From contig NZ_MEDO01000020.1 of NCBI RefSeq assembly GCF_001724815.1, positions 1 through 49,660 on the forward strand: a stretch of DNA of 49,660 bases, read 5' to 3'. The stretch comes from Arenimonas sp. SCN 70-307 (lineage in GTDB: Bacteria; Pseudomonadota; Gammaproteobacteria; Xanthomonadales; Xanthomonadaceae). Shown piece after piece: positions 1-10,133 of this stretch (its first letter is position 1; each line of letters begins with the position of its first letter). The notes beneath the pieces were generated by a model that was not told the origin of the DNA, made no database searches, and saw only the letters and a list, made by a program, of their open reading frames with translations. The position numbers and the translations under genes were made by a program.

Positions 1-427
1 CCACCGGGCTGCCCAGCGCGTCGGTGTGCTGGTACTTCACCTCGCTGCCGCCCGCGAACGGGGCCTCGCGGATCGCCACCAGGCTGCCGGCCAGGTAGAC
101 GTGGTCGAGCGCCCGGGCCTTCGGGGTGGAGTGCTGGTAGAGCAGCTGGCCGTTGAACGCGTAGAAGCTCAGCGTGGCGCCTGCCGGTACCCAGGCCAGC
201 GCCCGGCGGCCGTGGCCGTCATAGCGGTAGCCCTCGCTGCCGCCCGGGCCGGTGCCCAGGCGCAGGCGGTTGCCGTAGTCGAAGGTGTAGCTGGCCGTGT
301 CCTTGGCGGTTACGTTGCCCCCGCCTGTGTTCTGGATCGCCGTGAGGCGGTTGCTGGCGTCGTAGACGTAGTTGGCGTAGTCCTTCACCCCGGCCAGCTT
401 CCACGAGCGCAGGTTGTCGGGCGCTGC
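1..427 (-). pseudogene. RHS/YD-repeat protein fragment, 5'-truncated
   Basis: Reading the minus strand gives a continuous RHS-like translation with YD-repeat wording: NYVYDASNRLTAIQN, then YTFDYGNRLRLG, GYRYDGHGRRALAW, LLYQHSTPKARALDHVYLAG and finally KYQHTDALGSPV at the window edge. The last motif resembles the start of the conserved RHS core end (YYHTDxLGTP), so the core end and variable tip should lie beyond position 1. There is no credible start. The frame stays open up to the porin stop at 488-490 and runs through that gene's terminator hairpin. The only in-frame GTG (386-388) has no ribosome binding site. RHS similarity stops abruptly near 427. I infer a displaced or decayed RHS cassette rather than an intact gene. 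Confidence 0.7.
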
Positions 428-462
428 AAAAGAAAACCGACCGGCGCTTTCGCACCGGCCGG
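428..462 (-). terminator. Intrinsic terminator of the TorF-like porin gene
   Basis: On the minus strand an 11-bp stem (437-447 paired with 452-462, two G-T wobbles) encloses a GAAA tetraloop. It is followed by TTTTCTTTT (428-436). It begins about 25 bases after the porin stop codon, as expected for a rho-independent terminator. Confidence 0.9.
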
Positions 463-487
463 CTCCGTGTTTCGCGACAGTGCGGGA

Positions 488-1216
488 TCAGCCGCCGATC
501 GAGAAGGTGATCATGAAGCGGTCGTCGGCGGCGTCGCCGAAGTTGTCGGTGCCCGACGAGTCGGTGCCGTAGTAGCCGATGGCCATGTTGACCGGGCCGA
601 GGTCGCGGTTCACGCCGATCGAGTAGTCCATGTAGTCGTCGATGCCGGTCGAGCTGCCGAAGGTGCTCTGGCCGACGGTGATGTCCAGGCCCCAGCCGTG
701 GCCGACGTCGAAGCTGCCGCCGAGGCCGTAGTAGAAGCCGTCGTCGTCGAGCGCGTAGACGTCGTTGGTGTAGCCCAGGGTGAACGACCAGGTCTCGTCC
801 AGCGTGACCACGCCCAGGAACTCGTTGTAGTCGAGCGCGCCGTAGCCGTCCTGCTCGCCGATGTAGTTGTAGCGGTTGAGCGCCAGGTCGAGGTTGACGC
901 GCTCGCTCAGGTCGGTGTTCCAGCCGATGTAGGTGTCGAGCTCGACGTCGGGGCCGCCGGCGCCGAAGTCCACGTTCGAGGCCCAGACGCCGACGTAGAA
1001 GCCGCTGCCGAAGTTCAGGTCGGCGCCCAGCTGCAGGGTCGGCTTTTCGTCGTTCTGCGAGACGCCGCGGAACAGGTAGTCGGAGGAGAGGGCGGCGTTC
1101 CAGCTGAACATCGACTCCTCTTCTTCGGCGGCCTCGTCCTGGGCGGTGGCGGCCAGCGGCAGCGCCAGCAGCGCGGCGGCGAGGGCGAACGGAAGCAGCT
1201 TCTTCGGGGTATGCAT
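488..1216 (-). CDS. TorF family putative outer-membrane porin
   Basis: The 242-residue protein has a clear Sec signal peptide (MHTPKK, hydrophobic run, cleavage near ATA-QDE) and then a short acidic stretch. The body alternates aromatic and polar residues (SDYLFRGVSQND, GFYVGVWASNVDFG, VNLDLALNRYNYIGEQ) and ends in the typical beta-barrel C-terminus DRFMITFSIGG. The SDYxFRGxSQ opening is characteristic of the TIGR02001/Gcw_chp family of proteobacterial proteins annotated as TorF porins. Substrate is unknown. A GAGGAAT ribosome binding site lies just upstream of the ATG, the gene stands alone, and it ends in a strong terminator. It is divergent from kbl across about 200 bases that probably hold both promoters. 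Confidence 0.88.
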   Translation of the reverse strand: MHTPKKLLPFALAAALLALPLAATAQDEAAEEEESMFSWNAALSSDYLFRGVSQNDEKPTLQLGADLNFGSGFYVGVWASNVDFGAGGPDVELDTYIGWNTDLSERVNLDLALNRYNYIGEQDGYGALDYNEFLGVVTLDETWSFTLGYTNDVYALDDDGFYYGLGGSFDVGHGWGLDITVGQSTFGSSTGIDDYMDYSIGVNRDLGPVNMAIGYYGTDSSGTDNFGDAADDRFMITFSIGG

Positions 1217-1419
1217 CGGGAATTCCTCGTCAGGTTGGGGCAGTCAAAGGGCGGTGGCGCTGTTGTTTTACCGGGCCCGGCCGGGCGTTGATGATTCCGG
1301 GCCAGCTGTTGAATATTTTGAGCGGCAGTGTCCACCAAGCCCGAGCATAATTCATGCGGCAGTGCAGCAAAGCGGCACAGGCATAATTGGCGGCTGTTCC
1401 CCCAGCCACCGAGCCCCGC

Positions 1420-2619
<1,200 letters not shown>

Positions 2620-2638
2620 GCCTGCAGCCCGCGGGCGG

Positions 2639-3400
2639 CTAACCGGCCGCCCGCCCTCTCGGCGCCAGCGCAGCGATTTCCTCATCGCTGAGCCGTCGCC
2701 AAGCACCTTTGGCCAGTTCGCCCAGCACCACCGGGCCGATGGCCACGCGCACCAGGCGCCGGGTTTCCAGGCCGTGCGCGGCCAGCAGGCGGCGGATCTG
2801 ACGGTTGCGGCCTTCGTCGAGCACGATCTCGAGCCAGGCGGTCTTGCCGCCGCTGCGCAGCAGGCGGGCGCGCCGGGCCGAGAGCCGCTCGCCGGCGTCG
2901 TCCACGCCGGCCTCCAGGGCGGCCAGCAGGGCGGCGTCGGGCACCGCGTCCACCTGCACGTGGTAGGTCTTGTCCGGCCCGGTGGCCGGGTCGGTGATGG
3001 CGGCGGCCCAGGCCGGGTCGTTGCTCATCAGCAGCAGGCCCTCGCTGGCCTGGTCGAGCCGGCCCACCGGCGCCAGCCAGGGCAGGCCCGCACCCTCGAG
3101 GCAGCGGTAGACGGTGTCGCGGCCGCGCTCGTCGCTGGTGGTGGTCACCAGCCCGCGCGGCTTGTTGAGCGCCAGGTACACCGGCTCGGCCGCGTCCAGC
3201 GCACGACCATCGACGGACAGCGCATCCGTTCCCTGGCGTACGGGGAATTCCGGGTCGCGCACCACGCGCCCGTTCACCGCCACGCGCCCGGCCGCCACCC
3301 AGGCCGCGGCCTGCGTGCGCGAGCACAGGCCCAGCTTGGACAGCACGCGCGCCACGCCGTGGCGCGGCGCGGCCTTGGGTTTTTGGGACGGACGAGGCAT
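2639..3400 (-). CDS. RsuA/RluB/RluE-family pseudouridine synthase
   Basis: Probable 253-residue rRNA pseudouridine synthase. An N-terminal S4-like RNA-binding region (residues about 15-60, VLSKLGLCSRTQAAAWVAAG) precedes the catalytic domain. LNKPRGLVTTTSDERGRDTV and VGRLDQASEGLLLMSND are the family signatures, the latter carrying catalytic Asp116. NRQIRRLLAAHGL closes the catalytic core. These features match the RsuA/RluB/RluE branch, but the exact rRNA target cannot be read from sequence. ATG 3400 starts a short basic N-terminus (MPRPSQKPK). An in-frame start ten residues upstream is possible. No strong Shine-Dalgarno sequence is visible at either start. Confidence 0.9.
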   Translation of the reverse strand: MPRPSQKPKAAPRHGVARVLSKLGLCSRTQAAAWVAAGRVAVNGRVVRDPEFPVRQGTDALSVDGRALDAAEPVYLALNKPRGLVTTTSDERGRDTVYRCLEGAGLPWLAPVGRLDQASEGLLLMSNDPAWAAAITDPATGPDKTYHVQVDAVPDAALLAALEAGVDDAGERLSARRARLLRSGGKTAWLEIVLDEGRNRQIRRLLAAHGLETRRLVRVAIGPVVLGELAKGAWRRLSDEEIAALAPRGRAAG

Positions 3401-3512
3401 GCGCGCAGCATGGCGCAGGCGGCGGCGCACGCGCTAGCCTTCGGTCTTGCGCCGGCGCCCCGCGAGGTCGGTTCACCGACCCATCACCGTGGCCTGCGCG
3501 ACCATATCCACC

Positions 3513-4475
3513 ATGGCTCCTGATTCGTCCCCCGATTCGCATCCCCTTCCGATCTGGCGTCGCGCGCTGCGCGCGGTGGCGCTGTGGTTCGACACCAGCG
3601 CCGCGCCCGCCGACACCGGCGACCCCGACCGCGTCGCCTGGCTGCGCGTGCTGCCCTTCGTCGGCCTGCACCTGGCCTGCCTGGGCGTGATCTGGGTGGG
3701 CTTCTCGTGGTTCGCCTTCTGGACGGCGGTGGTGCTCTATGCCGCGCGCATGTTCGCCATCACCGGCTTCTACCACCGCTACTTCTCGCACAAGGCTTTC
3801 CGCACCTCCCGGCCGGTGCAGTTCGCCTTCGCCGTGCTCGGCGCGGCCTCGGTGCAGCGCGGGCCGCTGTGGTGGGCCGCCCACCACCGCCACCACCACC
3901 GCCACGCCGACACCGACCAGGACGTGCATTCGCCGCGCCACGGTTTCTGGCGCAGCCACATGATCTGGTTCCTCACCCCGCGCGGCTTCCGCACCGACCT
4001 CGAGGCCGTGCGCGACCTGGCCCGCTTCCCCGAGCTGCGCCTGCTCGACCGCTTCGACATCCTGGTACCGGTGCTGCTGGCCGCGGGCCTGTACGCGCTG
4101 GGCGCCTGGCTCGAGGGCGCCTACCCGGGCCTGGGCACGAACGGCCCGCAGCTGCTCATCTGGGGCTTTTTCGTCTCCACGGTGGTGCTCTTCCACGTCA
4201 CGGTGACCATCAACTCGCTGGCCCACCGCTGGGGCAGCCGACGCTTCGCCACCCGCGACGACAGCCGCAACAACGCCCTGCTCGCCCTGCTCACCTTCGG
4301 CGAGGGCTGGCACAACAACCACCACCACTACCCGGGTTCGGCCCGCCAGGGCTTCGCCTGGTACGAGCTCGACCTCACCTACCTCGGCCTGCGCCTGATG
4401 GCGCTGCTGGGCCTGGTCAGCGACCTGCGGCCGGTGCCCGAGGCGCTGCGCCACGTGCGCCGGGAGGCCGCATGA
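3513..4475 (+). CDS. Membrane fatty acid (acyl-CoA delta-9 type) desaturase
   Basis: This 320-residue integral membrane di-iron desaturase introduces a cis double bond into saturated acyl chains. The three histidine boxes are intact: HRYFSH (88-93), HHRHHHRH (124-131) and HNNHHHYP (from 267). Hydrophobic segments flank them (LPFVGLHLACLGVIWVGFSW and FFVSTVVLFHVTVTINSL). The pattern is that of stearoyl-CoA/DesC-type delta-9 desaturases. ATG 3513 was chosen over an upstream in-frame start because alignable sequence begins there. The stop overlaps the next gene's ATG (ATGA), so this is the first gene of a translationally coupled operon. It could supply the monounsaturated substrate for the methyltransferases downstream. 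Confidence 0.92.
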   Translation: MAPDSSPDSHPLPIWRRALRAVALWFDTSAAPADTGDPDRVAWLRVLPFVGLHLACLGVIWVGFSWFAFWTAVVLYAARMFAITGFYHRYFSHKAFRTSRPVQFAFAVLGAASVQRGPLWWAAHHRHHHRHADTDQDVHSPRHGFWRSHMIWFLTPRGFRTDLEAVRDLARFPELRLLDRFDILVPVLLAAGLYALGAWLEGAYPGLGTNGPQLLIWGFFVSTVVLFHVTVTINSLAHRWGSRRFATRDDSRNNALLALLTFGEGWHNNHHHYPGSARQGFAWYELDLTYLGLRLMALLGLVSDLRPVPEALRHVRREAA

Positions 4476-5716
4476 GGATCGCGGTCGTCGGCAGCGGCAT
4501 CGCCGGCCTCGGCGCGGCCTGGCTGCTCTCGCGCCAGCACGAGGTGGTGCTGTTCGAGCGCGAGGCGCGCCTGGGCGGCCACACGCACACGCACCGCGTT
4601 GAGCAGGCCGGGCGCACGTATTCGGTCGACAGCGGCTTCATCGTCTTCAACCCGGGCAACTACCCGCTGCTGACCCGCCTGCTCGACCAGCTCGGCGTGC
4701 CCAGCCAGCCCACCACCATGAGCTTCTCGGTGCAGGACGCAGCCAAGGGGCTCGAGTACAACGCCACCGACCTCGACGGCCTGTTCTGCCAGCGCCGCAA
4801 CCTGGTGTCGCCGCGCTTCTGGCGCATGGTGCGCGAGATCAGCCGCTTCTACCGCGAGGCGCCGGCGCTGCTGGCGACCCCGGGCGACGGCCCCTCGCTG
4901 GGCGATTACCTGCGCGAGGGCGGCTATTCCGAGCTGTTCGTGCGCGACCACCTGGTGCCGATGGCCTCGGCGCTGTGGTCCTCGCCCTCGGAAACCATCG
5001 AGTCCTTCCCGGCCAAGTACCTGGCCCGGTTCATGGACAACCACCACATGCTGCAGATCAGCGACCGCCCGCAGTGGCGCGTGGTGACCGGCGGTTCGTC
5101 GAGCTACATCGAGGCGCTGCAGCGCGCCTGGGACGTGCGCGTGCGGCTCTCGTGCCCGGCGCGCGGCGTGCGCCGCGAGGCCGATGCCGTGGTCGTCTCC
5201 ACCGACCAGGGCGAGGAGCGCTTCGACCAGCTGGTGCTGGCCTGCCACAGCGACCAGGCCCTGGCCCTGCTGGCCGACCCCACGCCGGCCGAGCGCGAGG
5301 TGCTGGGCGCCATCCCCTACCAGGCCAACGAGACCGTGCTGCACACCGACGCGCGGCTGCTGCCCAGCCGCCGCAAGGCCTGGGCGGCCTGGAACGCCTA
5401 CGTGCCGGCCGAGCCGGGCGCGGCCTGCACCGTCAGCTACTGCATGAACCACCTTCAGTCGCTCGACAGCCCCGAGCCCTTCGTGGTCACCCTGGGCCGC
5501 GCGCGCGAGATCGACCCGGCCAAGGTGCTGGCGCGCATGCAGTACCACCACCCGGTCTACACCCACGCCTCGGTGGCGGCCCAGGCCCGCCGCGGCGAGA
5601 TCAGCGGACACAACCGCACCTGGTATGCGGGCGCCTACTGGGGCTTCGGCTTCCACGAGGACGGTTTGCGCAGCGGCGTCGAAGTGGCGCGCGCGCTCGG
5701 CGTGCAATGGCCCTGA
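4472..5716 (+). CDS. FAD-dependent amine-oxidase-like protein of a fatty-acid modification operon
   Basis: The 414-residue flavoprotein opens with a Rossmann motif, [13 protein letters not shown] (residues 5-17), followed by the FAD-binding [12 protein letters not shown] segment. [18 protein letters not shown] and the C-terminal [18 protein letters not shown] are characteristic of the NAD/FAD amine-oxidoreductase family found beside DUF1365 and CFA-synthase genes. Its mycobacterial relative Rv0449c reduces a methylene fatty-acyl intermediate in tuberculostearate synthesis. Alphaproteobacterial relatives act on methylated unsaturated acyl chains in furan fatty acid synthesis. The role here is inferred from that context. 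The start overlaps the desaturase stop, and the end overlaps the DUF1365 gene by 10 bases. Confidence 0.88.
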   Translation: MRIAVVGSGIAGLGAAWLLSRQHEVVLFEREARLGGHTHTHRVEQAGRTYSVDSGFIVFNPGNYPLLTRLLDQLGVPSQPTTMSFSVQDAAKGLEYNATDLDGLFCQRRNLVSPRFWRMVREISRFYREAPALLATPGDGPSLGDYLREGGYSELFVRDHLVPMASALWSSPSETIESFPAKYLARFMDNHHMLQISDRPQWRVVTGGSSSYIEALQRAWDVRVRLSCPARGVRREADAVVVSTDQGEERFDQLVLACHSDQALALLADPTPAEREVLGAIPYQANETVLHTDARLLPSRRKAWAAWNAYVPAEPGAACTVSYCMNHLQSLDSPEPFVVTLGRAREIDPAKVLARMQYHHPVYTHASVAAQARRGEISGHNRTWYAGAYWGFGFHEDGLRSGVEVARALGVQWP

Positions 5717-6480
5717 ACTCGGCCATCTACGAAGGCTGGGTGCGGCATCGCCGCTTCGCACCGGTCGAGCACGCCTTCCGCTACCGCGTCTTCCAGCTTT
5801 ACGTGGATCTCGCCGAGCTCGACGAGCTCTTCGCCGGCCGTTGGTTCTGGTCGATCAACCGCCCCAACCTGGCCCAGTTCCGCCGCCGCGACTATTTTGG
5901 CGACCCGGCCCTGCCGCTCGACACCGCCGTGCGCGAGCGCGTGCAGGCCACGCTGGGCCGCCGCCCGAGCGGCCCGATCCGCCTGCTCACCCACGGCCGC
6001 TACTTCGGCAAGACCATGAACCCGGTGAGCTTCTACTACGGCTTCGCCGACGACGGCGAGACGCTGGAGTGGATCCTGGCCGAGATCACCAACACGCCCT
6101 GGGACGAGCGCCACGCCTACCTGCTGGACGTGGCCGGGGCCGAGCGCCACGGCCAGGCCCTGCACTGGGGCTTCGACAAGGCCTTCCACGTCTCGCCCTT
6201 CATGCCGATGCAGCGGCGCTACCGCTGGGCCTTCCAGGCCCCCGGCGAGCAGCTGCGGGTGCACATGGACGTGCTCGACGGCGAGAAGCCCGAGTTCGAC
6301 GCCACCCTGGTGCTCGAGCGCCGGCCCTGGACCGGGAACACGCTGGCTTCATGCCTGGCACGGTATCCCTTGCACACCGCCAAGGTAGGGGCGGCGATCT
6401 ACTGGCAGGCCGCGCAACTGTGGCTCAAGCGCACGCCCTTCCACCCGCACCCCCGAACCAGCCCCGGAGCCCCTGAATGA
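5707..6480 (+). CDS. DUF1365 family protein
   Basis: The product is 257 residues, matching the DUF1365 family: an N-terminal [19 protein letters not shown] segment, [15 protein letters not shown], the strongly conserved [17 protein letters not shown] motif near residues 99-115, and a central [13 protein letters not shown] motif. The biochemical function of the family is not established. It is almost always encoded between an FAD amine oxidase-like protein and a CFA-synthase homologue, as here and in Rv0448c. No signal peptide or clear transmembrane helix is visible. The ATG lies inside the preceding gene and the stop overlaps the next ATG, so expression is very likely coupled. Confidence 0.9.
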   Translation: MALNSAIYEGWVRHRRFAPVEHAFRYRVFQLYVDLAELDELFAGRWFWSINRPNLAQFRRRDYFGDPALPLDTAVRERVQATLGRRPSGPIRLLTHGRYFGKTMNPVSFYYGFADDGETLEWILAEITNTPWDERHAYLLDVAGAERHGQALHWGFDKAFHVSPFMPMQRRYRWAFQAPGEQLRVHMDVLDGEKPEFDATLVLERRPWTGNTLASCLARYPLHTAKVGAAIYWQAAQLWLKRTPFHPHPRTSPGAPE

Positions 6481-7754
6481 GCAGCACCGCCGACACCCTG
6501 GACAGCCCCGAGCAAAGCGCGGCGCGCTACGGCGCACTCGACCGCCTGCTGCGCCGGCGCCTGCTGGACACGCTGGGCGAACTGCGCGGTGGCCAGGTGG
6601 TGGTGCGCGACGCCCTGGGCACGGTGACCCTGGGCGAGCCGGACGGCCTGCGCGCCGAGCTCGACATCCTCGACCCGGGCTTTTACCGCGCCGCCGCCGC
6701 CCAGGGCTCGGTGGGCGCCGGCGAGGCCTACATGGACGGCCTGTGGCGCTGCGATGACCTGGTGGCGCTGGTGCAGCTGCTGGTCATCAACCGCGACCGC
6801 CTCGACGCCATGGAAACCGGCCTGGCCCGCTTCGGCGGCCTGGCCCTGCGCGGCTGGCACGCCCTGCGCCGCAACACCCGCGCCGGCAGCCGCAAGAACA
6901 TCGCCGCGCACTACGACCTGGGCAACGAGCTGTTCAAGCTCTTCCTCGACGAGTCGATGATGTACTCCTCGGCGGTTTACGCCGACGCGTCCGAGACGCT
7001 CGAGCAGGCGCAGTTCCGCAAGCTCGAGCGCATCTGCCGCAAGCTCGACCTGCGGCCCACCGACCATCTGGTCGAGATCGGCACCGGCTGGGGCGGCATG
7101 GCCATCCACGCCGCCTCGCGCTTCGGCTGCCGCGTCACCACCACCACGATTTCGAAGGAGCAGCACGCGCTGGCCACCGAGCGCGTGGCCGCGGCCGGCC
7201 TGTCCGACAGGGTCACGGTGCTGCTCGAGGACTACCGCGACCTGCGCGGCGAGTACGACAAGCTCGTCTCGATCGAGATGATCGAGGCCATCGGCCACCA
7301 GTACCTCGAGACCTACCTGGCCAAGTGCGCCTCGCTGCTCAAGCCCGAGGGCCTCGCGCTCATCCAGGCCATCACCATCGAAGACCACCGCTACGAGCAG
7401 GCCCTGCACTCGGTGGACTTCATCAAGCGCTTCATCTTCCCGGGCAGCTTCATCCCCTGCGTGAGCGCCATCACCGGCGCCGCGGCCCGGGCCAGCGACC
7501 TGCGCCTGGTGAACCTCGAGGACATCGGCCCGAGCTACGCGCTGACCCTGCGCGCCTGGCGCGAGCGCTTCCTGGCCCGCCTCGACGAGGTGCGTGCGCA
7601 GGGTTACGACGAGCGCTTCATCCGCATGTGGGAGTTCTACCTGGCCTACTGCGAGGGCGGCTTCCTCGAGCGCTCGATCGGCGACGTGCACCTGCTGCTG
7701 GCCCGCCCGGGCAACCGTCGCGACCAGTACCTGCCTGCCCCGGAGGCCACCTGA
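6477..7754 (+). CDS. CFA-synthase-family SAM-dependent fatty-acyl methyltransferase
   Basis: The 425-residue protein belongs to the cyclopropane-fatty-acyl-phospholipid synthase family, which transfers a methyl(ene) group from SAM to the double bond of phospholipid acyl chains. The N-terminal lipid-interacting region includes [32 protein letters not shown] and MMYSSAVY mark the active-site approach. The SAM motif [16 protein letters not shown] spans residues about 198-213, followed by [12 protein letters not shown] and [13 protein letters not shown]. It is closer in context to UfaA1-type enzymes, which methylate oleoyl chains, than to a stand-alone cfa gene. Whether it makes cyclopropane, methylene or methyl-branched products cannot be told from sequence. 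Confidence 0.92.
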   Translation: MSSTADTLDSPEQSAARYGALDRLLRRRLLDTLGELRGGQVVVRDALGTVTLGEPDGLRAELDILDPGFYRAAAAQGSVGAGEAYMDGLWRCDDLVALVQLLVINRDRLDAMETGLARFGGLALRGWHALRRNTRAGSRKNIAAHYDLGNELFKLFLDESMMYSSAVYADASETLEQAQFRKLERICRKLDLRPTDHLVEIGTGWGGMAIHAASRFGCRVTTTTISKEQHALATERVAAAGLSDRVTVLLEDYRDLRGEYDKLVSIEMIEAIGHQYLETYLAKCASLLKPEGLALIQAITIEDHRYEQALHSVDFIKRFIFPGSFIPCVSAITGAAARASDLRLVNLEDIGPSYALTLRAWRERFLARLDEVRAQGYDERFIRMWEFYLAYCEGGFLERSIGDVHLLLARPGNRRDQYLPAPEAT

Positions 7755-7755
7755 C

Positions 7756-8310
7756 ATGCACCGCTCCCTCCTGACTGCCGGCAACGTCGTGGGTTTCCAG
7801 GCCGTGTGGCTGGCCAGCGTGGCCGGCGCCGGCGCCGGCCTGCCCTGGGCCGGCCCGCTCGCGGCGGCGCTGTTCGCCGCGCTGGTGCTGCGCTTCGGCG
7901 GCAAGGCCCGCGCCGACCTGCGCCTGCTCGCCGTGGCCATGCCGCTGGGCCTGGCGCTCGACAGCGCCTTCGCCGCCTCGGGCTGGCTGGTGTACGCCGA
8001 GGCCTGGCCCTGGGCCTCGCTGGCACCGGTGTGGATCTGGTCGCTGTGGGTTGGCTTCACGCTCACGCTCAACCACTCCATGGGCTTCCTGCGCGAGCGC
8101 CCGCTGGCTGCGATGGTGCTCGGCCTCGTTGGCGGGCCGCTGGCTTACTGGACCGCCGCCGGAGCCTTCGACGCCGTCAGCTTCGGCGCCCCGGTGGCCT
8201 GGGTGATCGGCGCGCTGGCGGTGGGCTGGGCCGCGGTGCTGCCGCTGCTGTTCCACCTCGACCAGCGGCTGGCCGCCGGCCTGGCCCGGGACCACAGGGC
8301 CCCGGCATGA
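7756..8310 (+). CDS. DUF2878 integral membrane protein
   Basis: The 184-residue product is strongly hydrophobic with about six predicted membrane segments, including FQAVWLASVAGAGAGLPW, LLAVAMPLGLALDSAFAAS and GFTLTLNHSMGFLRERPL. The conserved WTxTLNHSMGFL-like segment and length match DUF2878 proteins, which recur in clusters with CFA-synthase homologues. Biochemical function is unknown. It starts one base after the preceding stop and its own stop overlaps the next gene's ATG (ATGA). I infer an inner-membrane accessory protein of the same lipid-modification pathway. Confidence 0.8.
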   Translation: MHRSLLTAGNVVGFQAVWLASVAGAGAGLPWAGPLAAALFAALVLRFGGKARADLRLLAVAMPLGLALDSAFAASGWLVYAEAWPWASLAPVWIWSLWVGFTLTLNHSMGFLRERPLAAMVLGLVGGPLAYWTAAGAFDAVSFGAPVAWVIGALAVGWAAVLPLLFHLDQRLAAGLARDHRAPA

Positions 8311-9101
8311 GCCTCTGGAGCGCCCTGGGCCTGGTGTGGGCCGGTGCGGCCCTGGCCATGGTCGCGCTCTGGGCTTTTTCGATGAAGGTGCGCAACGTCG
8401 GTTACGTCGACGTGGGCTGGGCCGGGCTGATGGCGCTGGCGGCGCTGTTCGTCGGCGCGGTGGGCGACGGCACGCCGCTGGCGCGCGGCCTGGTGGCGAT
8501 GTTCGGCAGCGTCTGGGGCGCGCGCCTGTGCCTGCACCTGCTGCACCGCGTGCTCAACGAGGAAGAGGACGGCCGCTACCGCGCCCTGCGCGCCGCCTGG
8601 GACGGCAGCCCGGTGAAGTTCTTCGTGTTCTTCCAGATGCAGGCGCTGGTGGTCGCGCTCTTCGCCCTGCCCTTCCTGGCCGCGGCCGACAACGCCACGC
8701 TGCACTTCGGACCGCTGGCGGTGCTGGCGATCGTGGTTTGGCTGGGCGCGATGGCAGGCGAGTCGCTGGCCGACCGCCAGCTCGCGCGTTTCCGCGCCAA
8801 CCCGGCCAATGCCGGCAAGACCTGCCGCGATGGCCTGTGGGGCTGGTCGCGGCACCCGAACTATTTCTTCGAGTGGCTGCACTGGTTCGCCTACGTGCTG
8901 CTGGCCGTCGGCGGCGGCCTGTTCTGGCTCAGCCTGGCCGGACCGGTGATCATGTTCGCCTTCCTCTACCGCGTGAGCGGCATTCCCTGGACCGAAGCCC
9001 AGGCCGAGCGCAGCCGCGGGGAGGATTACCGTCGCTACCAGCGCGAAGTCAGCGCCTTCTTTCCCTGGCCGCCGCGCAAGGCGGCCCCGTCCCCGGAGTA
9101 A
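8307..9101 (+). CDS. DUF1295 membrane protein (steroid-reductase/ICMT-like fold)
   Basis: The 264-residue membrane protein carries the DUF1295 signature. NVGYVDVGWAG lies in the N-terminal third, GESLADRQLARFRANPAN in the middle, and GLWGWSRHPNYFFEWLHW in the last third, with R182-H183-P184-N185 at the centre. The RHPNYF motif is shared with 3-oxo-5-alpha-steroid reductases and isoprenylcysteine methyltransferases, where it contributes to cofactor binding. DUF1295 genes accompany UfaA1-type methyltransferases in actinobacteria (Rv0446c). A reductive or methyl-transfer step on a lipid intermediate is plausible but unproven. The ATG overlaps the previous stop and the stop is four bases before the next ATG. 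Confidence 0.88.
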   Translation: MSLWSALGLVWAGAALAMVALWAFSMKVRNVGYVDVGWAGLMALAALFVGAVGDGTPLARGLVAMFGSVWGARLCLHLLHRVLNEEEDGRYRALRAAWDGSPVKFFVFFQMQALVVALFALPFLAAADNATLHFGPLAVLAIVVWLGAMAGESLADRQLARFRANPANAGKTCRDGLWGWSRHPNYFFEWLHWFAYVLLAVGGGLFWLSLAGPVIMFAFLYRVSGIPWTEAQAERSRGEDYRRYQREVSAFFPWPPRKAAPSPE

Positions 9102-9104
9102 CGG

Positions 9105-10133
9105 ATGTCCCTGATCGACCTGTGCGAGCGCGGGCTGCTGCCCGACGCCCTGACCCGCCTCGGCATCCGCCGCCTGTGTGAGCAGCGCCTGCGCGAGGAA
9201 GGTGCCGGCGACCTGGACCTGGCCGACCGCCGCTTCCGCGAGCTGCTGGCCGAGCTGCGCCACAGCCCCATCGCCATCGAAACCGACGCCGCCAACGAGC
9301 AGCACTACGAGGTGCCGGCGCGCTTCTTCGAGCTGTGCCTGGGCCGGCGCCTGAAGTATTCCAGCGCCTACTACGCCACCGGCAGCGAGACGCTCGAACA
9401 GGCCGAGGACGCGATGCTGGCGCTCTACGGCGAACGCGCCGAACTGGCCGACGGCCAGCACATCCTCGAACTGGGCTGCGGCTGGGGCTCGCTGACGCTG
9501 TGGATGGCCGAACGCTTCCCGAACGCGCGCATCACCGGCGTGTCGAACTCACGCAGCCAGCGCGAGCACATCCTGGCGCAGGCGGCCAGGCGCGGCCTGG
9601 GCAACGTGCAGATCCTCACCTGCGACGTGAACCGGCTCGAGCTGCCGGCCGAAAGCTTCGACCGCGTGGTCTCGATCGAGATGTTCGAGCACATGCGCAA
9701 CTACAAGCGCCTGCTGGGCAACGTGGCCGGCTGGCTGAGGCCGGGCGGCAAGCTGTTCGTGCACATCTTCGCCCACCGCTACCTGATGTACCCCTTCCTC
9801 ACCGAGGGCGAGGACAACTGGATGGGCCGCTACTTCTTCACCGGCGGCCTGATGCCCTCGGCCGACACGCTGCTGCACTTCCAGGACGACCTCACCCTCG
9901 AGCAGCGCTGGCTCGTTCCGGGCACGCACTACGAGCGCACGGCCAACCACTGGCTCGAGAACCAGGACCGCAACCGCGAGGAAGTGATGCGGGTGCTGAC
10001 GGCCACCTACGGCGCGCAGGACGCCGCGCGCTGGCACCAGCGCTGGCGGATGTTCTGGATGGCCTGCGCCGAACTGTTCGGCTACGAGGGCGGCCGCCAG
10101 TGGCTGGTCGCCCACTACCGCTTCAGCAAGTAA
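9105..10133 (+). CDS. Second CFA-synthase-like SAM methyltransferase, short form
   Basis: The 342-residue protein lacks the long N-terminal region of classical CFA synthases. Key segments are EQHYEVPARFFELCLGRRLKYSSAYY, the SAM-binding ILELGCGWGSLTLWMAERFP (from about residue 120), VSIEMFEHMRNYKRLL and FVHIFAHRYLMYPFLTEGED. The arrangement resembles the CFA-like group that also includes coclaurine N-methyltransferase homologues, so the acceptor may be a lipid, a polyamine-like molecule or another small molecule. It is the last gene of the seven-gene operon, three bases after DUF1295. Its 3' end overlaps the convergent downstream gene by 11 bases. Confidence 0.88.
   Translation: MSLIDLCERGLLPDALTRLGIRRLCEQRLREEGAGDLDLADRRFRELLAELRHSPIAIETDAANEQHYEVPARFFELCLGRRLKYSSAYYATGSETLEQAEDAMLALYGERAELADGQHILELGCGWGSLTLWMAERFPNARITGVSNSRSQREHILAQAARRGLGNVQILTCDVNRLELPAESFDRVVSIEMFEHMRNYKRLLGNVAGWLRPGGKLFVHIFAHRYLMYPFLTEGEDNWMGRYFFTGGLMPSADTLLHFQDDLTLEQRWLVPGTHYERTANHWLENQDRNREEVMRVLTATYGAQDAARWHQRWRMFWMACAELFGYEGGRQWLVAHYRFSK

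Noticed and set aside
26-1291. Long plus-strand open frame over the RHS fragment and porin
   Set aside because: The translation is Val/Ala/Gly-rich without motifs, while the minus strand carries a clear porin and RHS repeats.
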